Positions 11,401-23,570 of a stretch of 64,000 nucleotides of DNA are shown piece after piece. Below the pieces are notes generated by a model that worked only from the letters and a program-made list of their open reading frames with translations, searched no databases and was not told the origin of the DNA. Numbering within the stretch: the first letter of the stretch is position 1; each line of letters starts with the position of its first letter. Both the position numbers and the translations under genes were made by a program. The DNA is from Artemisia argyi (lineage: Eukaryota > Streptophyta > Magnoliopsida > Asterales > Asteraceae): NCBI GenBank assembly GCA_030686995.1, contig CM060697.1:39047459-39111458 (forward strand), written 5' to 3'.

Positions 11401-13775
11401 ACTATTGCTTCTTAGATGGATTCTCTGGATATTTTTAAATCCCCATAGCACCTGAGGACCAAGAAAAGACCACGTTTACTTGCCCCTATGGAACGTTTGC
11501 CTACAAAAGGATGCCTTTTGGGCTATGTAATGCCCCCGCCACTTTCCAACGTTGCATGACCGCAATCTTTCACGAACTTATGGAAGACAGCATGGAAGTA
11601 TTCATGGATGACTTTTCAGTCTTCGGAAACTCCTTCGACCGTTGTCTTGCTAATTTAGAAAAGATGCTTAAACGTTGCGAGGAAACCAACTTGGTGTTGA
11701 ACTGGGAAAAGTGTCATTTCATGGTAAAGGAAGGGATTGTGTTGGGCCATAAGATTTCAGGGAACGGGATAGAGGTGGACCAAGCCAAGGTTGAAGCTAT
11801 ATCTAAGTTACCATACCCCACAACCGTTAAGGCAATACGCAGCTTTTTGGGGCACGCCGGATTTTATCGGAGATTCATCAAAGACTTCTCCAAAATTGCC
11901 CGGCCAATGACTCAATTGCTTGTGAAGGATGCTCCATTCGATTTTTCCCAAGAATGCAAAGATGCTTTCGACCTCCTAAAAAGGGAACTCACTCAAGCTC
12001 CAATCATGATCACACCCAACTGGGAGTTACCATTTGAAATAATGTGTGACGCTAGCGACTTCGCTGTCGGGGCTGTATTAGGTCAGCGACGTGACAAGCT
12101 TTTCCAACCTATTTACTACGCTAGCAAAACCATGAATCCCGCCCAAGAGAACTACTCCACCACCGAAAAAGAATTATTAGCCGTAGTGTTTGCATTCGAC
12201 AAATTTCGACAATATCTTGTCCTTTCAAAGACAGTCGTCTTCACTGACCACTCAGCTCTTAGATATCTGTTTGCGAAACAGGACGCCAAGCCACGACTGA
12301 TTCGGTGGATCTTGTTGCTACAAGAATTTGATGTTGAGATTCGCGATAAGAGGGGGGCAGAGAATCTAGCCGCCAATCATCTATCTCGCCTGGAAAACCC
12401 CTTGGATAAACACGATAGAAGTGAAATTAAGGATTCGTTTCCCGACGAACAACTGATGTCTATCCTTGATTCGGAACCATGGTACGCCGACTTCGCCAAT
12501 TACTTCGCAAGTAGATGTAGACTTGTTCCTGAACACCTGACTAAATACGAAAGGAAGAGGTTCTTTTCCCAGCTGAAATATTACTTCTGGGATGAACCAT
12601 TTTTATTCCGAAGGTGTCCTGACCACATTATAAGGCGTTGTGTTTCGGAGAATGAGGCAGTGAAAATCATGAGGGAATGTCACTCCGGTCCCTCTGGAGG
12701 GCATCATGGGATAAATGTTACTGCTCGAAAGATCCTCGATGCAGGATTCTATTGGCCCACAATTTTCCGTGATGTAAAAGATATGGTACAAGCATGTGAT
12801 GCATGTCAACGGGCTGGAAATATATCACATAGGGATGAGGCACCTCAGAACTTTATACAAGTTTGTGAGGTATTCGATGTTTGGGGGATTGACTTTATGG
12901 GACCCTTTCCATCCTCAGGGGGAAACGAGTACATCTTGGTCGCCATTGACTATGTTTCGAAATGGGTTGAAGCACAAGCCCTTAGGACTAATGATGCTAG
13001 AGTGGTCATTCATTTCCTAAAAAAGCTTTTCGCAAGATTCGGGATTCCGAAGGCTCTCATCAGTGATAGGGGGACACATTTTTGCAACGCGCAAATGGAA
13101 AAGGTCATGAAGAGGTATAGAGTACCCCACCGATTCTCCACCGCCTATCATCCACAGACAAATGGCCAAGTCGAAAACACCAATAGAGCTATTAAAAGAA
13201 TACTTGAAAAAACGGTTAGTCAAAACAGAAAGGACTGGTCATTCAAACTCGACGAAGCCTTATGGGCATTCCGAACTGCTTACAAAACACCTATTGGAAC
13301 GACCCCGTTCCGCATGGTGTATGGTAAGGCATGTCACTTACCGGTAGAATTAGAACACAAGGCTTATTGGGCGCTTAAGGCATGCAACTTAGATTACACA
13401 ACTGCGGGGAACAATAGGTTTTTGCAATTACACGAGCTTGATGAGCTTAGATTAGAAGCCTACGAATCCTCCATCACATATAAAGAGAGAGCTAAAAGAT
13501 GGCATGATCAAAGAATTAAGAAACCCAAAGAATTTTCAGAAGGAGACAAGGTCCTATTATACAATTCTCGGTTGCGATTATTTCCGGGAAAACTTAAGTC
13601 TAGATGGTATGGGCCATTCACGGTGAAGAATTCCTCTAAATTTGAAGCTGTAGTGTTAGTTGATGATGAGGGTAGGGAATTCACGGTTAACATACAACGT
13701 GTAAAACAATACCAAGAAAATAACAATGAAATGATTAATGAGGAGGATGTGATGTTTGATGATGAGATTACGTAG
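8436..13775 (+). pseudogene. Athila gag-pol polyprotein, open except for one TAA in RT
   Basis: One frame encodes the full replication polyprotein. Gag occupies about residues 130-285 (VPHHGIELWLLVQIFYE), with a zinc knuckle Cys333-Cys336-His340-Cys345. The aspartic protease centres on DLGASINLMP, catalytic Asp615. RT starts near residue 880 with VCIDYRKLNDATRKDHFPLP. At codon 1001 (11436-11438) TAA interrupts the block after FSGY, where relatives usually have Gln, so a single CAA-to-TAA change is likely. The same frame then continues to 13775 through [13 protein letters not shown], the FMDD catalytic box, RNase H ([13 protein letters not shown]) and an integrase with a zinc-binding HHCC region, a DD35E triad (12891, 13065, 13173) and a GPF-type C-terminus. 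No frameshift was seen. ATG at 8436 is the first in-frame ATG after the primer site. Confidence 0.93.
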
Positions 13776-15639
13776 TAACCCACGACTTTGAGTCTAGCTA
13801 CAAGACTCGTAAATAAAGAAAAGCTCTTCTTGGGAGGCAACCCATGTTTTGTGTGAATTTTATTTGTTTGATTGTTTTTTTTTTTTTTTTTTTTTGCTTC
13901 CGTATGCATGTTTTATTTTTATTGTTGGTTGATCATGTGTCTCTACTAAAATGTGAAATACTTTATTATGTTGTTTGGCCTAGTCTTAACTTCAACCTAA
14001 AGGTATTTTTGCAAAAGATAAGTGTAAGGGGAAACCCCAAATATGTTTTTAAGAAACAAACCGATCATGATTCTCAACAATATTTAATGAACATGTATAT
14101 TAGTATTTGTTAGAGTCAAATGCTTGTATTGAGTCATAATGAAGTTTTGCAGGATTTTCCAGGAAGTAGGACAAAGTTTTTCCAGAAATTTTCCGGAAAC
14201 TTAACATAAGAATTTCTGCAGGTCCATTCTGACGGCGTCAGAGTTTACTCTTGATGGCGTCAGGAGTTAAAATCTGGAAATTTTACCGGTTTTGTTTTTC
14301 TAACGGAGTCTTATAGTTTTTGTGAATTATCAAGTTTTATAATCTCCAGGAAATCTGCAAACTTCATTCCACAAGCATTATATCTTACTTTGTTTTCTAG
14401 GATTTAGTAACTTATATAGGATGCCGTCGATTTTACGCGAGGTTGCCTTGTCTACTTTTGTCAGGATTTACAGGTTATTTATGACAGGAAGATGATTTAT
14501 ATTCTGGAAGGGAAGCTTTGATTGTTCGTTTTCTTGGAAGAAGATTTAACCTGGCCACCTAAAATCCATACCGAGCGAATCAGGGGAGTATTTGATTTCA
14601 TTCTCTTTACTTCTTAACTTTTACATTCTTTACTTGAACATTGGGGACAATGTTCATCTTAAGTGTAAGGGGAGGGTAAAAAGATGATACCTTACATATG
14701 CACTTTCGCTTGAGTTTGTTTTGTTTGATGGTAGATGTGTAATAAAACTATGAGAAATACTTGTTAGTGCAATTTTAGCGCCAAATTTAAAATTTTTTAC
14801 AACATTTAGGAGTGAAACTTTAGCCATAGCAAGTGTCTTATGGATAGGAGATTGTATGACTAGCACATAACCGTATATTCAGAAAAATTTTCCACCCAAA
14901 AATGCGAGGTTCGCCTTTAGATTTGATAGGAAAAGCATTTATTATTGGTGCTTATGAGTGTACCGGTAGCATTTAGATTCTAGAACTTGCGTTAGTGATG
15001 CATCCCGAGACCGCTAGTGAGACTACATTCGTGTAGTAGGATTTACTACATGATAAGAGGCATTAGGATCACCCTTGTGTTAAACCCGTATTACAATTAC
15101 TTGACCATTTAAGTCATATTACTTGGCTAGTTAAGTCAACTAATTTTTCCCACACCCTTAGCGTTGTACTCATCTTTAGTACACGATACCCCTAGTACAC
15201 CCCTCCGAGCCTATCTTTTCGTTTCTAACTTTAAGCATCTTACTTAAAGGAAGAATTTGTTACACCCCACTTAAATGTACACCCAAATCGCCTTAGCCTT
15301 CCGTGTATGCGCTCATTTTTAGTGCATTATTGTTATTTGTTAAACCCTAAGTTAACTTTCTAATTGATTACATGGTTGCTAAGTCGAGTCATATCCTTGT
15401 ACATATTGTTTTGGGACGATTGGGACTCATGGGTAAGTACTTATTTTATGGAGTAATGGGGAAGAACATCATTTATTACCCCCATATGTACGTTAATCTT
15501 AAAAGTGTTCCAAGTGTTTTAATTTTCTTAATTCGAGTCACTAGAATAGTTTAATGTAAAGTATGTAAAGATTCAAGTGTAAGGGGAATGCTCAAACCCC
15601 TATGATGTATTATTTTGGATGATAGGGTAAGAGTGTATG

Positions 15640-15684
<45 letters not shown>

Positions 15685-16229
15685 GGACTACCATCCCGTT
15701 TCATTCTATGTTTATTTTATGTTTTTGTTATTTTTCATTTATTAGCTTAAGTCGAGTCTAGTCTTGGCTTAGCAACGCCATCTTGTACATGTAATTAACC
15801 GAGATTGTTAACTCGCCACCAGTAAAACTTTCTTTATCCAACAAAACCGTGTAATTCATATCCTTACACCTAACGTTATAACCCTTTAAAAGACCTCTTT
15901 GATAGTTTATCCTAGGTGCTTACGCCATGTGGTGGAGGTTTGATCCTTTCCCAAGCCTATGGTAATCTATTTTGCTATGACAGGTAGTGAGAGATATCTT
16001 CCATTTCCATAATGTTATATTACTTTATTACACCCGAGAGATGTGAGCATCTAAACACTATTTGTGAGGTGCTTGTGTATGACCTCCGTGCTTGTCTATT
16101 GGTCTTTAGTGGAACGATTATTTGTTGTAATTACTTTTATATTAGTGTTAAATGACCCCTAACTTGTCTTTTGAGTAGAATAAAAGCTCATTTGCTTGAG
16201 GACAAGCAAATCTCAAGTGTAAGGGTATA
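13776..16229 (+). other. Athila 3' non-coding region
   Basis: About 2.45 kb between integrase and the 3' LTR. I found no env-like ORF. It starts with CTTGGGAGGCAACCCATG, also present (inverted) after the protease of the relative at 37.3 kb. It contains AAGTGTAAGGGG at 14020-14031, 14661-14672 and 15575-15586, a TGACGGCGTCA at about 14230, T- and A-runs (13866-13893, 15637-15683), and it ends in the polypurine tract. The relative at 34.9-37.3 kb keeps the same order. Confidence 0.8.
16215..16229 (+). promoter_or_regulatory. Athila polypurine tract
   Basis: AAGTGTAAGGGTATA lies directly before TGATGAGG of the 3' LTR, the position that primes plus-strand synthesis. It is the fourth copy of the AAGTGTAAGGG motif in the 3' region. 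Confidence 0.75.
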
Positions 16230-17636
16230 TGATGAGGCGAAAAATGATCCGTTTTTAGGGGGTCATTTAAGCCCGAATCTGACTTTATTTGATCAAATAT
16301 TGCCCTAAATCGTTCCTTTTGTGATTTTAGGTGTTTGGAGAGTGAATTCTGGAAAAGAAGCTATTTTGGACGTTTTTGGAGCATAAAAGTGAAGAAAACG
16401 GCTAAGTACCAAATTTTCATGCTGAAAATACAAGGTGACGGCGTCAAGACCATCAGCTTGACGGCGTCAGACATGAAGAATTAAACTCCGAAGGTGGTGA
16501 CGGCGTCAGAAGGACTCGTGACGGCGTCAAAGTGGCAAAATTAATATACCGTGGGTGGTGACGGCGTCACATAGGCCGTCACAAGTGGATCAAGGCCGTC
16601 CGAGGAAGTATATGGCGGCGAGGTGACGGCGTCAGAAGTTACTCTTGACGCCGTCAGACTGTTTTTCCTATATATAGTTTTCTAGTTTTTTCATAAAAGA
16701 AGAGAAGTTTTGGTGAAACCCTAAAGACGATTTTGGTGCCTCTTTTACAGGTTTTTCAAGGGTTTCAAACCCTTGAGACCTTGGATTGTAATTGAGATAA
16801 GCGTACTTTCAATTCAATCAATATGTCTATGTGTTGGTTGTTTATCTTTTGTTCTTATCTCAATTCTACTATGCTAGGCTAGATCTCTCTTGTGTTTGCT
16901 TAGATCTAATGAAACCTAGATGTTGATTATGTGTTGATTACTTGTCTATTCTTGTTTTGAATGAATGATTTATATGTTAGGCTTAAGAAAACTGGCAGAT
17001 CTCCAAATGGTAACATGCTTGAACGTCTTAAGAAACATGAACCGAGGCGTACTAGGTCTTTATTGGTTGTATTTAATGCATGAGCCACTGTTTACAATCC
17101 CTATAGTTGTGCTGGGTCATGGTGTAGGAGGAGATAAGAGCTCATAGAGTTGGGGAGTTATGTATGCCACCCCACGAATGGTATTAAGGAATACAATCCG
17201 TCATTCATACAAGTGTAACAAGTAATTAACATGTAAAAGATATCTAGGGAGTAATGAAGTCTAAGTAAACACAATTTCTCCAATCACTGCTCACAACTTT
17301 AGTATAATTTAGTTTAATTTCATTTTTTATTATTTTATTTTGATTGCATCTTAGCTTTGGGTTAGTTGAATAGCAACTAATTCCGCCCACTCCTTCGAAA
17401 CCCGAGATTTTAATTGCTTTCATAAAAATATAAAAATACAAAAATAATCATCTCTCACCTCTAGAACTATTAATTAGGTTTTCTAATCCTAGCGACACTA
17501 TTCCTAAGCTGAACGATCAATCCCCCGGTACTTGTCACTATACTATACTACAACGATCAGGTACACTGCCTGGTGGGGGTTGTAAGCTTCTCGAGATCCC
17601 TCGAGAGGTAAAGCAAGGTGCGATTCCCACGCATCA
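16230..17636 (+). repeat. Athila 3' LTR
   Basis: 1407 bp, the same length as the 5' LTR. Differences seen by eye are two C/T changes in the first 200 bases, one changed palindrome (7131 T, here G), C/G near 7412, A/G near 7678 and T/C near 8220. Confidence 0.95.
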
Positions 17637-18239
17637 TACGACTTACATGTTGATACCGCGGTTGTAGCCTCCTTTTGATGATCTCCGTAAGCTTGACGTT
17701 GTCGAAGTGGTTGAATGGAAGCCCTTGTTGAATGACAAACTTCGTAAAATCAAGTCGAAGCGCATCCGCATCATATATAAAAACTTGAACATCCGCACCA
17801 ATAGTAGCTTGCGAACTAGTATTTTGACCCGCCTTACAACTACCAATATGATTCCTAAGTGTAGAGTTAAACCCGGTGCTATAAAAATTCCCACATTTCC
17901 AGCAACGCGCCTTTATATTACCATCTTTCATAACACACATATCGAAATTAGACCACACATCACCTTTTCGGGTAGTTTGTCTAACAAGTTCAACATCATC
18001 ATTTGTGTAATGTTGTTTTCGGACATTGCTAGTAGCAACGGAGGGAGTAGTGGAAGCTTGTTGTGATTGTGAGTTTTCCATTATAGCGAATTAGCGATTT
18101 TAGATTGTTTTTGAGAGATTAGAGAAAGAAATGAGATTGTTTTTGATGTGTTTTCAACCCCAACTCATTACCTCTATTTATAGTGCCTTAAAACTCCCCA
18201 AAACCCTCAAAAATTTCAAAAAAAAGGGTCATATGGCTA

Positions 18240-18670
18240 CTAGCCGTTTGGCCTCGGTATTTAAAAAAAAAAACCGGAAAAAACCGGTCCTAACGGCTAT
18301 TTTTTTTTAAACGGTTATATTTTAAAAAAACCGGTTATAACCGGTTAAAACCGGTCAAAACGGCTATTTTTTTAAACGGTTATATTTAAAAAAAACCCAG
18401 TTATATCCGGTTTTTTTTTTTAAACGGTAACTTTTTTCCTTTTTTTTAAAAAAAAAAAAAAAAAAAAACAAACAAACAAACAAATAAAACCGGTTAAAAC
18501 CGGTTTTATTTAAAACCGGATAAAAAACCGGAAAAAAACCGGTATAAGGTGAAAACCTATAACCGGTCTAACCGGTCCGGTTTTAGAAAACCGGTTCGGT
18601 TTTTTATAAAACCGATTTTGTCAAAACCGGTCACCGGTTTAACTACCGGTTAAACAAAAAACCGGTCATG
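18240..18670. repeat. hAT right subterminal array of AACCGG motifs
   Basis: Dense AACCGGTT, AAAACCGG and ACCGGT motifs run to the right terminal repeat. They complement the CGGTTT array at the left end. A-rich runs (about 18448-18470) interrupt them. Confidence 0.75.
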
Positions 18671-19102
18671 CCCTTGCACCTCTACTCATAGATACGATTA
18701 ATTTGTTCTGCCATGGATCTTTGGTTCAGTCCATTTTCAAAAAAAAAAAATCTTATAACAAGTTGACAGCAGCTTCTAAATATATGTGTAATTTCTAATA
18801 GGACCCGGATGCATAGGCGGTTTTGGGCTGGCGCAACATCAACAACCGAGCCGGGCCCAACCCACTAAGGGGCACTAAAATTTTTTATACCCATTATATG
18901 TACTAGGCTCAACCCAATTAAAAATAAACCATATTAATCAGCAACCGAGTCGGGGCTCAATCCACTTAAATATATTTTATTTTGTAGAAGTAATACTTTT
19001 GTTACAAGAATGATTTTTGTTCGTATTTTTGGCTTTTCGTACTTGATTATGGTTTAAGGATATTATAATAAGAGTAAAGATCATTTGAGGATCAAATTTT
19101 TT

Positions 19103-19715
19103 TTACATACCAAGAGACTAATCTCCACCCTCCATCTTCCCTCCATCTTTATTTGATCTAATGAATGAGATTAATCCCAACAATTTAAAAAACCCACTTT
19201 CATCTTTTTTTTTTCAAATATTAATATCTTTCAAACCGTTAATCGTTAATCGAAAAAAAATATACCGTTACGACGAGCATTTAATTATCTTTCTATAGAT
19301 ATGCTAATTGATATATTTTCGATTTTTTTTTTTTTCGTTTTTTTCATGTTTTTTTTCGTGGCCGAAAAAATTATATATGATATTACATATCATATCATAT
19401 ATGATATTATATGTAATATCATATATGATATTACATATCATATATGATATGCAATATCATATAAGATTTTTTTTCGGTCACGAAAAAAAAAACGTGAAAA
19501 AAACGTTTTTTTTTTTTTCGAAAGTATAGCAAAGTGCCCGTCTATAGAAAGATAATTAAATGCCCGTCGCGATGGTGTAATTATTTTCGCTTAACGATTA
19601 ACGCTTTAAGAGATATTTAAATTATAAAAAATGGGTGAAATAATAAAATGCTTTTAATCTCAACCATTGATTTTTTTTTTAGATGGATGGTGGGGATGAG
19701 TCCCTTGGTATGTAA
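19103..19715. repeat. 613-bp foldback: long imperfect inverted repeat
   Basis: The left arm begins TTACATACCAAGAGACT and the inverted right arm TTACATACCAAGGGACT. The arms pair for about 300 bases, sharing CGTTAATCGTTAA, GGCATTTAATTATC (one change) and TTTCTATAGA. The loop region is itself palindromic (repeats of ATATGATATTACATATCATA). There is no ORF of substance. It could be a foldback-type MITE. I did not find a convincing target duplication. Confidence 0.75.
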
Positions 19716-21452
19716 GGAATGATTGGTTTGTAGAATAACTCGACTCTTATAATAAAGGGGCACTTTTTTTTGCATGTCGGACCTAATTTTTTTTTTTACG
19801 TTTTCAGCACCGACCCTGCCGGGATGAGATTGTTATCGATCAATACAAATTATAAAATAGAGTTTCACTAGAGTCCTATTTCAACACTAATTGACCAAAA
19901 ATAACAATAATAATAATAAATGGGGCTTTATCATATGATTTCTTATAGAATTTCAAGTCCTGTACCAAAACCAATCGGCAACTTTTATTTCAGAAAATGG
20001 AGTCCCTAAATCAAAACCAATTGGCAAGAAAAACATGTATTTACATGATTCCTTACAGCATATAAATATCATTCTGTTTATCAAATTTAGTAAATTTGGT
20101 TGGTTGAATCATCCGAAGTTTATGGAAAATTTTCATGACTTATTTGGTAAAACACTGGAAAGGTAAGGAAGTAGTCATTTGATTCAGTGCGTTTCTAAAC
20201 CAGTTTCAGATAGTAATTACATCAAATAAACATTCTCTTGCAAAGTTTTATTGAGAAGCCTTAACCCACTGGTCAGAGTCTTACAAATTACTATCAAAAT
20301 GCAACACAGCGCAATTTCAAAAGTAGGCCAAGAAAGTAATAGTTGTGCCAACGGGCTGTCTTTGTTTCTAGTGTTAATAAACAGAATGCTTTCCCTATCT
20401 TTTCTGAATTCAATCAATCATGTGACTATGTGAGAATCCATAATGAATCCATGGTTTGGTTCATGTAAACATACATTTTTTATATAGCCACCAAGGCGCG
20501 CAACAAACCGTAGTTTTGTAACTCACCTTTTATGAGTTAACTGGTAGGAAGTTTCACCATATATCTTTGTAGAAGGGAAGTACTACAACTAGTAATCTTC
20601 CTTTCGAATTTCTATTATATATGCAACTGTTTACTAATGTAAATTGTGCAAGGTAGAAGTGATGCAAGCTCATGTGAAATTTCTAGACATCGGCTATCTT
20701 TCCAATGTGAGCTTCAATCTTTTCAAATTACTTTGTGGAATGTGACACACCCATTAAGGGAACATGATCCACTTAAAAAATGTGGCATCATCGTATTAAG
20801 AATGATTATGAGATACTACCATTCAATTCGGCCATGAACTAATAACTCGTACCGTTGCATATCAAGGTAAGTTTCTATTATATCTATCCTTTAGAGATCG
20901 AAACTTTCTTTACTAAAAAGTTTAAATTGGAAAACAGGGGAATTTGGTTTCCGTTGAAATATAAAGAGCGAGGAAAAATAGATTGATAAACCCATGGTTG
21001 CCCATTCATGAATCATATCAAGATTCACAATACAAGCCTCTTGAACTATGATTCAAGTCCGGTTTTATTTTTCAAAAATGATTTATTCATTGATAAGAAC
21101 TATACAGTTGGTATAATTGACCATAACAATCATTAGATTTATACGTAATCTCGCTAGACATTTTTAATGTCTCAATAAGGTATGAAATAAGTGAACGCAT
21201 ATCGTTTATTAATAAGTTTGACTTTTCCTTATGATGAGGTACGACATCAGCCAAGTTATGGTGCCATTAACAAAAGTATGCAGAATCATTGTTGAGCGAT
21301 TTATGACGTATTGGAAGCTCTTTCAAAAAATGGATGCTTTTTCCAGCTAGCACTTGGAGTCTAACCATGCTTCGAAGCTCGAACCAATACTATCCTCACC
21401 CATTAAGTAATCGTAGTTGGGTGGAGTTGAAAAAAAATAATAATAAATAATA

Positions 21453-21602
21453 GGGAAAATTTCATGTATATCCTTGAAAATTTTAAAAATTTCATATATA
21501 TCCTTTTTACTAGTTTTTTATGCATAAATTACAATGCATTTAATGCATCAAAAGGATATTTATGAAATTTTTGAATTTTGCAAGGATATAAATGAAATTA
21601 CC
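21453..21602. mobile_element. Small MITE, about 60-bp inverted repeats, TA flanks
   Basis: The left arm GGGAAAATTTCATGTATATC and the inverted right arm GGTAATTTCATTTATATC stay similar inward (TCCTT..AAAATT..AAAAATTTCAT). TA flanks both ends, as for Stowaway-like elements. Confidence 0.6.
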
Positions 21603-22067
21603 TAAATAATAAATAAATAAAGTGGTTACCATATACACCATAAATTTTGATGAATCTTGACATCTATACTAAATAGTGTTGCTGCTCTGCCGGGGAGTCT
21701 ATGTCCTGTGTTAGAGTTTGGACAGATTCTCAAAAGTCAAAACTACTTCCAAGGGTCTATACACTCATCCTTATGCATGTAACAGGATTCTACTATATCT
21801 TCATCTACAAAATTCGTAGTAGGGGAGGATCACATATACATGGGTTGGAAACTCAACGCATACATCAGGTATATATGAGTGAGAAGTCAATATTTATGCG
21901 TGGTGTGGAACACAGCAACATACGTTTGGTAAGGCAACCAATTTTCAAGTTATTACACATTTTATTAGTATATTTCAATCTATATAGACTTGTTCCATTA
22001 AAACATGAGAAAAACAAATGAAAATTAATAAGTGATCAAACCCTTGACAGAATAATTGTTTTAAGAT

Positions 22068-22069
22068 TG

Positions 22070-22157
<88 letters not shown>
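22068..22157. repeat. (TA)n microsatellite
   Basis: About 45 AT dinucleotides without interruption. Confidence 0.95.
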
Positions 22158-22160
<3 letters not shown>

Positions 22161-22697
22161 AAGGTTAAGTTACACCTGGGACTAAAAACTAACATGGTTA
22201 GTGCCTATCGATTTTGCCTAATTTTTAAAGGGCTATGTGAAAGTACTTGAACATAATCGTTTAATGCTTCTCTTTATAAAACCATTACTTCATGTGTAAG
22301 ACTGGTTAATTATTAACTAACTGACTTGAATGGTGAAGCTTAAGTGTGGGATCAAGTCCCGAGGTAGTACGTGCAAACGATAGTGATTTTTGAATGATCC
22401 CTATGGAGAGACAGTAAGCAACTCTAGCACAGTGTTCGAGGTCAATTTATATGTTGCTATCAATCACTAAATACTGGTTGGCTTGCTCGCCGTGTTCCAT
22501 CAAAGTTACAACATGGAATGACATAGACGTCACCTCAATCTACCAGTTCTCTTAGTCGATAAAACTACCAAGCAACGTTGAATTGATGTATCCTTGGCTC
22601 CTTGTACAAGTATACAAATAACCATGAAGACCAATCAGACTCATCTCAGGGAATAGTTGAAAGAAAAATCAGACAACCATATTGGTAAGGATCCATG

Positions 22698-22753
<56 letters not shown>
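22698..22753. repeat. (TA)n microsatellite
   Basis: About 28 AT dinucleotides. Confidence 0.95.
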
Positions 22754-22756
<3 letters not shown>

Positions 22757-23166
22757 TTTATATTATACTACTCACATCGTCATACATGATTGAGAGCAGG
22801 ATAATTGCAAAATATATCTAGAGCCCGGAGGGATCACTGCTCACAATCCAAATAATCACATGGCACCCCGATTTGATCTCTCTTGATTACATGACATTAT
22901 CATTGGGATTCGATTCCATTAGAAAATTCGCCTACAGAAGTATGAATAAACCAATACCAATATCATGCAAAATCGTATGTCAAGCTTCAAAGACGCAAGC
23001 CTCATTGCTCATTAGTGATATAATAGCCACTACAAATAAATGAGTAAACGTGAAAATTAAATCACGCAGAGCGGCTAGTCCGCAAAAAGACGCGAAGCTT
23101 CATGCGCAAAGCGGCAGAACCGCTCAAATGATGATAATCCCGCCATAAAAAGGGATAATAAAAAGC

Positions 23167-23570
23167 TATAAATAGCACGTACGTAATAACAAAGTGTCAA
23201 GTACTTGATCATCAAAACATCGTCCCATCAGTAAAGGGATAGAAAAAACTATAAATAGCTATAGCACAAAGCTTGATACATAGCTAATGCGACAAGGTCT
23301 AGATCATGACATCATCTAGCCAATAATCGAATATGAATGTCTAAGACTCAAATTTTGGTATATAACTAAGCAAAAAGAAAGAAATCACATAACTATGAAT
23401 CTCATTCCACAAAAAAATGAGATATTAAGCTAAAAATTGCTAACATACAAAGCTTAAATAAACAATGGCCACGTAAAGTACACAAAAGAACTCAATATAT
23501 ACATAATGGTGACAATTTCTAAATCAAGATATTGTCATTAAAGCCTTAAAAAGGCAATAAATAGCACAAG
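23167..23570 (+). repeat. Repeated TATAAATAGC(AC) motif near the TE-1 3' end
   Basis: TATAAATAGC occurs at 23167 and 23250, and AATAAATAGCAC near 23556, each after an A-rich lead (AAAAAGC, AAAAAAC, AAAAAGGC). The surrounding sequence is partly repeated too (GCGCAAAGCGGCAGAACCGC, CATAAAAAGGGAT). Confidence 0.5.

Larger units (their letters stand above)
6858..17636 (+). mobile_element. Athila-type Ty3 LTR retrotransposon, young, one nonsense codon
   Basis: Two 1407-bp LTRs (6858-8264, 16230-17636) begin TGATGAGGCG and end ACGCATCA. The duplication TACGA flanks the element at 6853-6857 and 17637-17641. A tRNA-Asp-type primer site, gag with a CX2CX3HX4C knuckle, protease, RT, RNase H and integrase follow in the order of Ty3 elements. 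The tRNA-Asp primer and the gag knuckle fit the Athila lineage. By eye the LTRs differ at about six positions (0.4%), so insertion was recent. It lies inside the hAT transposase gene. Confidence 0.95.
5111..18081 (-). pseudogene. hAT transposase gene, interrupted by an Athila element
   Basis: Would encode the transposase that cuts and reinserts the hAT element. The N-terminal part starts with ATG at 18081 and carries a BED-type zinc finger (Cys60, Cys63, His78, Cys82). Reading then enters the Athila insertion at 17636. Past it, the frame resumes at 6857 and runs to a stop at 5111. This part contains RCVAHVINLSVQAAL, typical of the hAT catalytic core, and near its C-terminus (about 5340-5540) the hATC dimerisation segment with LAWWK, ASTVASESAFSVSGRI and a closing DYLDG. 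Besides the 10.8-kb insertion there is one in-frame stop, TAG at 6821-6823, just after the junction. Without these two lesions the frame looks nearly complete, so decay is recent. An acidic C-terminal tail (poly-Glu/Asp) follows the dimerisation domain. Confidence 0.92.
4520..18684 (-). mobile_element. hAT (Ac-like) transposon, split by an Athila element
   Basis: The left end TAGAGGTGCAA is mirrored by TTGCACCTCTA at the right end. A perfect 8-bp duplication, CTCATAGA, lies at 4512-4519 and 18685-18692. The 8-bp duplication, TAGAGGTG-type ends, BED finger and hATC domain together identify the hAT superfamily. Without the Athila insertion and its extra 5-bp duplication the element is about 3.4 kb, a normal autonomous size. 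Both subterminal regions are packed with CGGTT/AACCG motifs. It sits in the interior of TE-1. Confidence 0.93.

Noticed and set aside
9842..13909. Many minus-strand open frames opposite gag-pol
   Set aside because: Shadows of the real plus-strand frame, with no similarity of their own.
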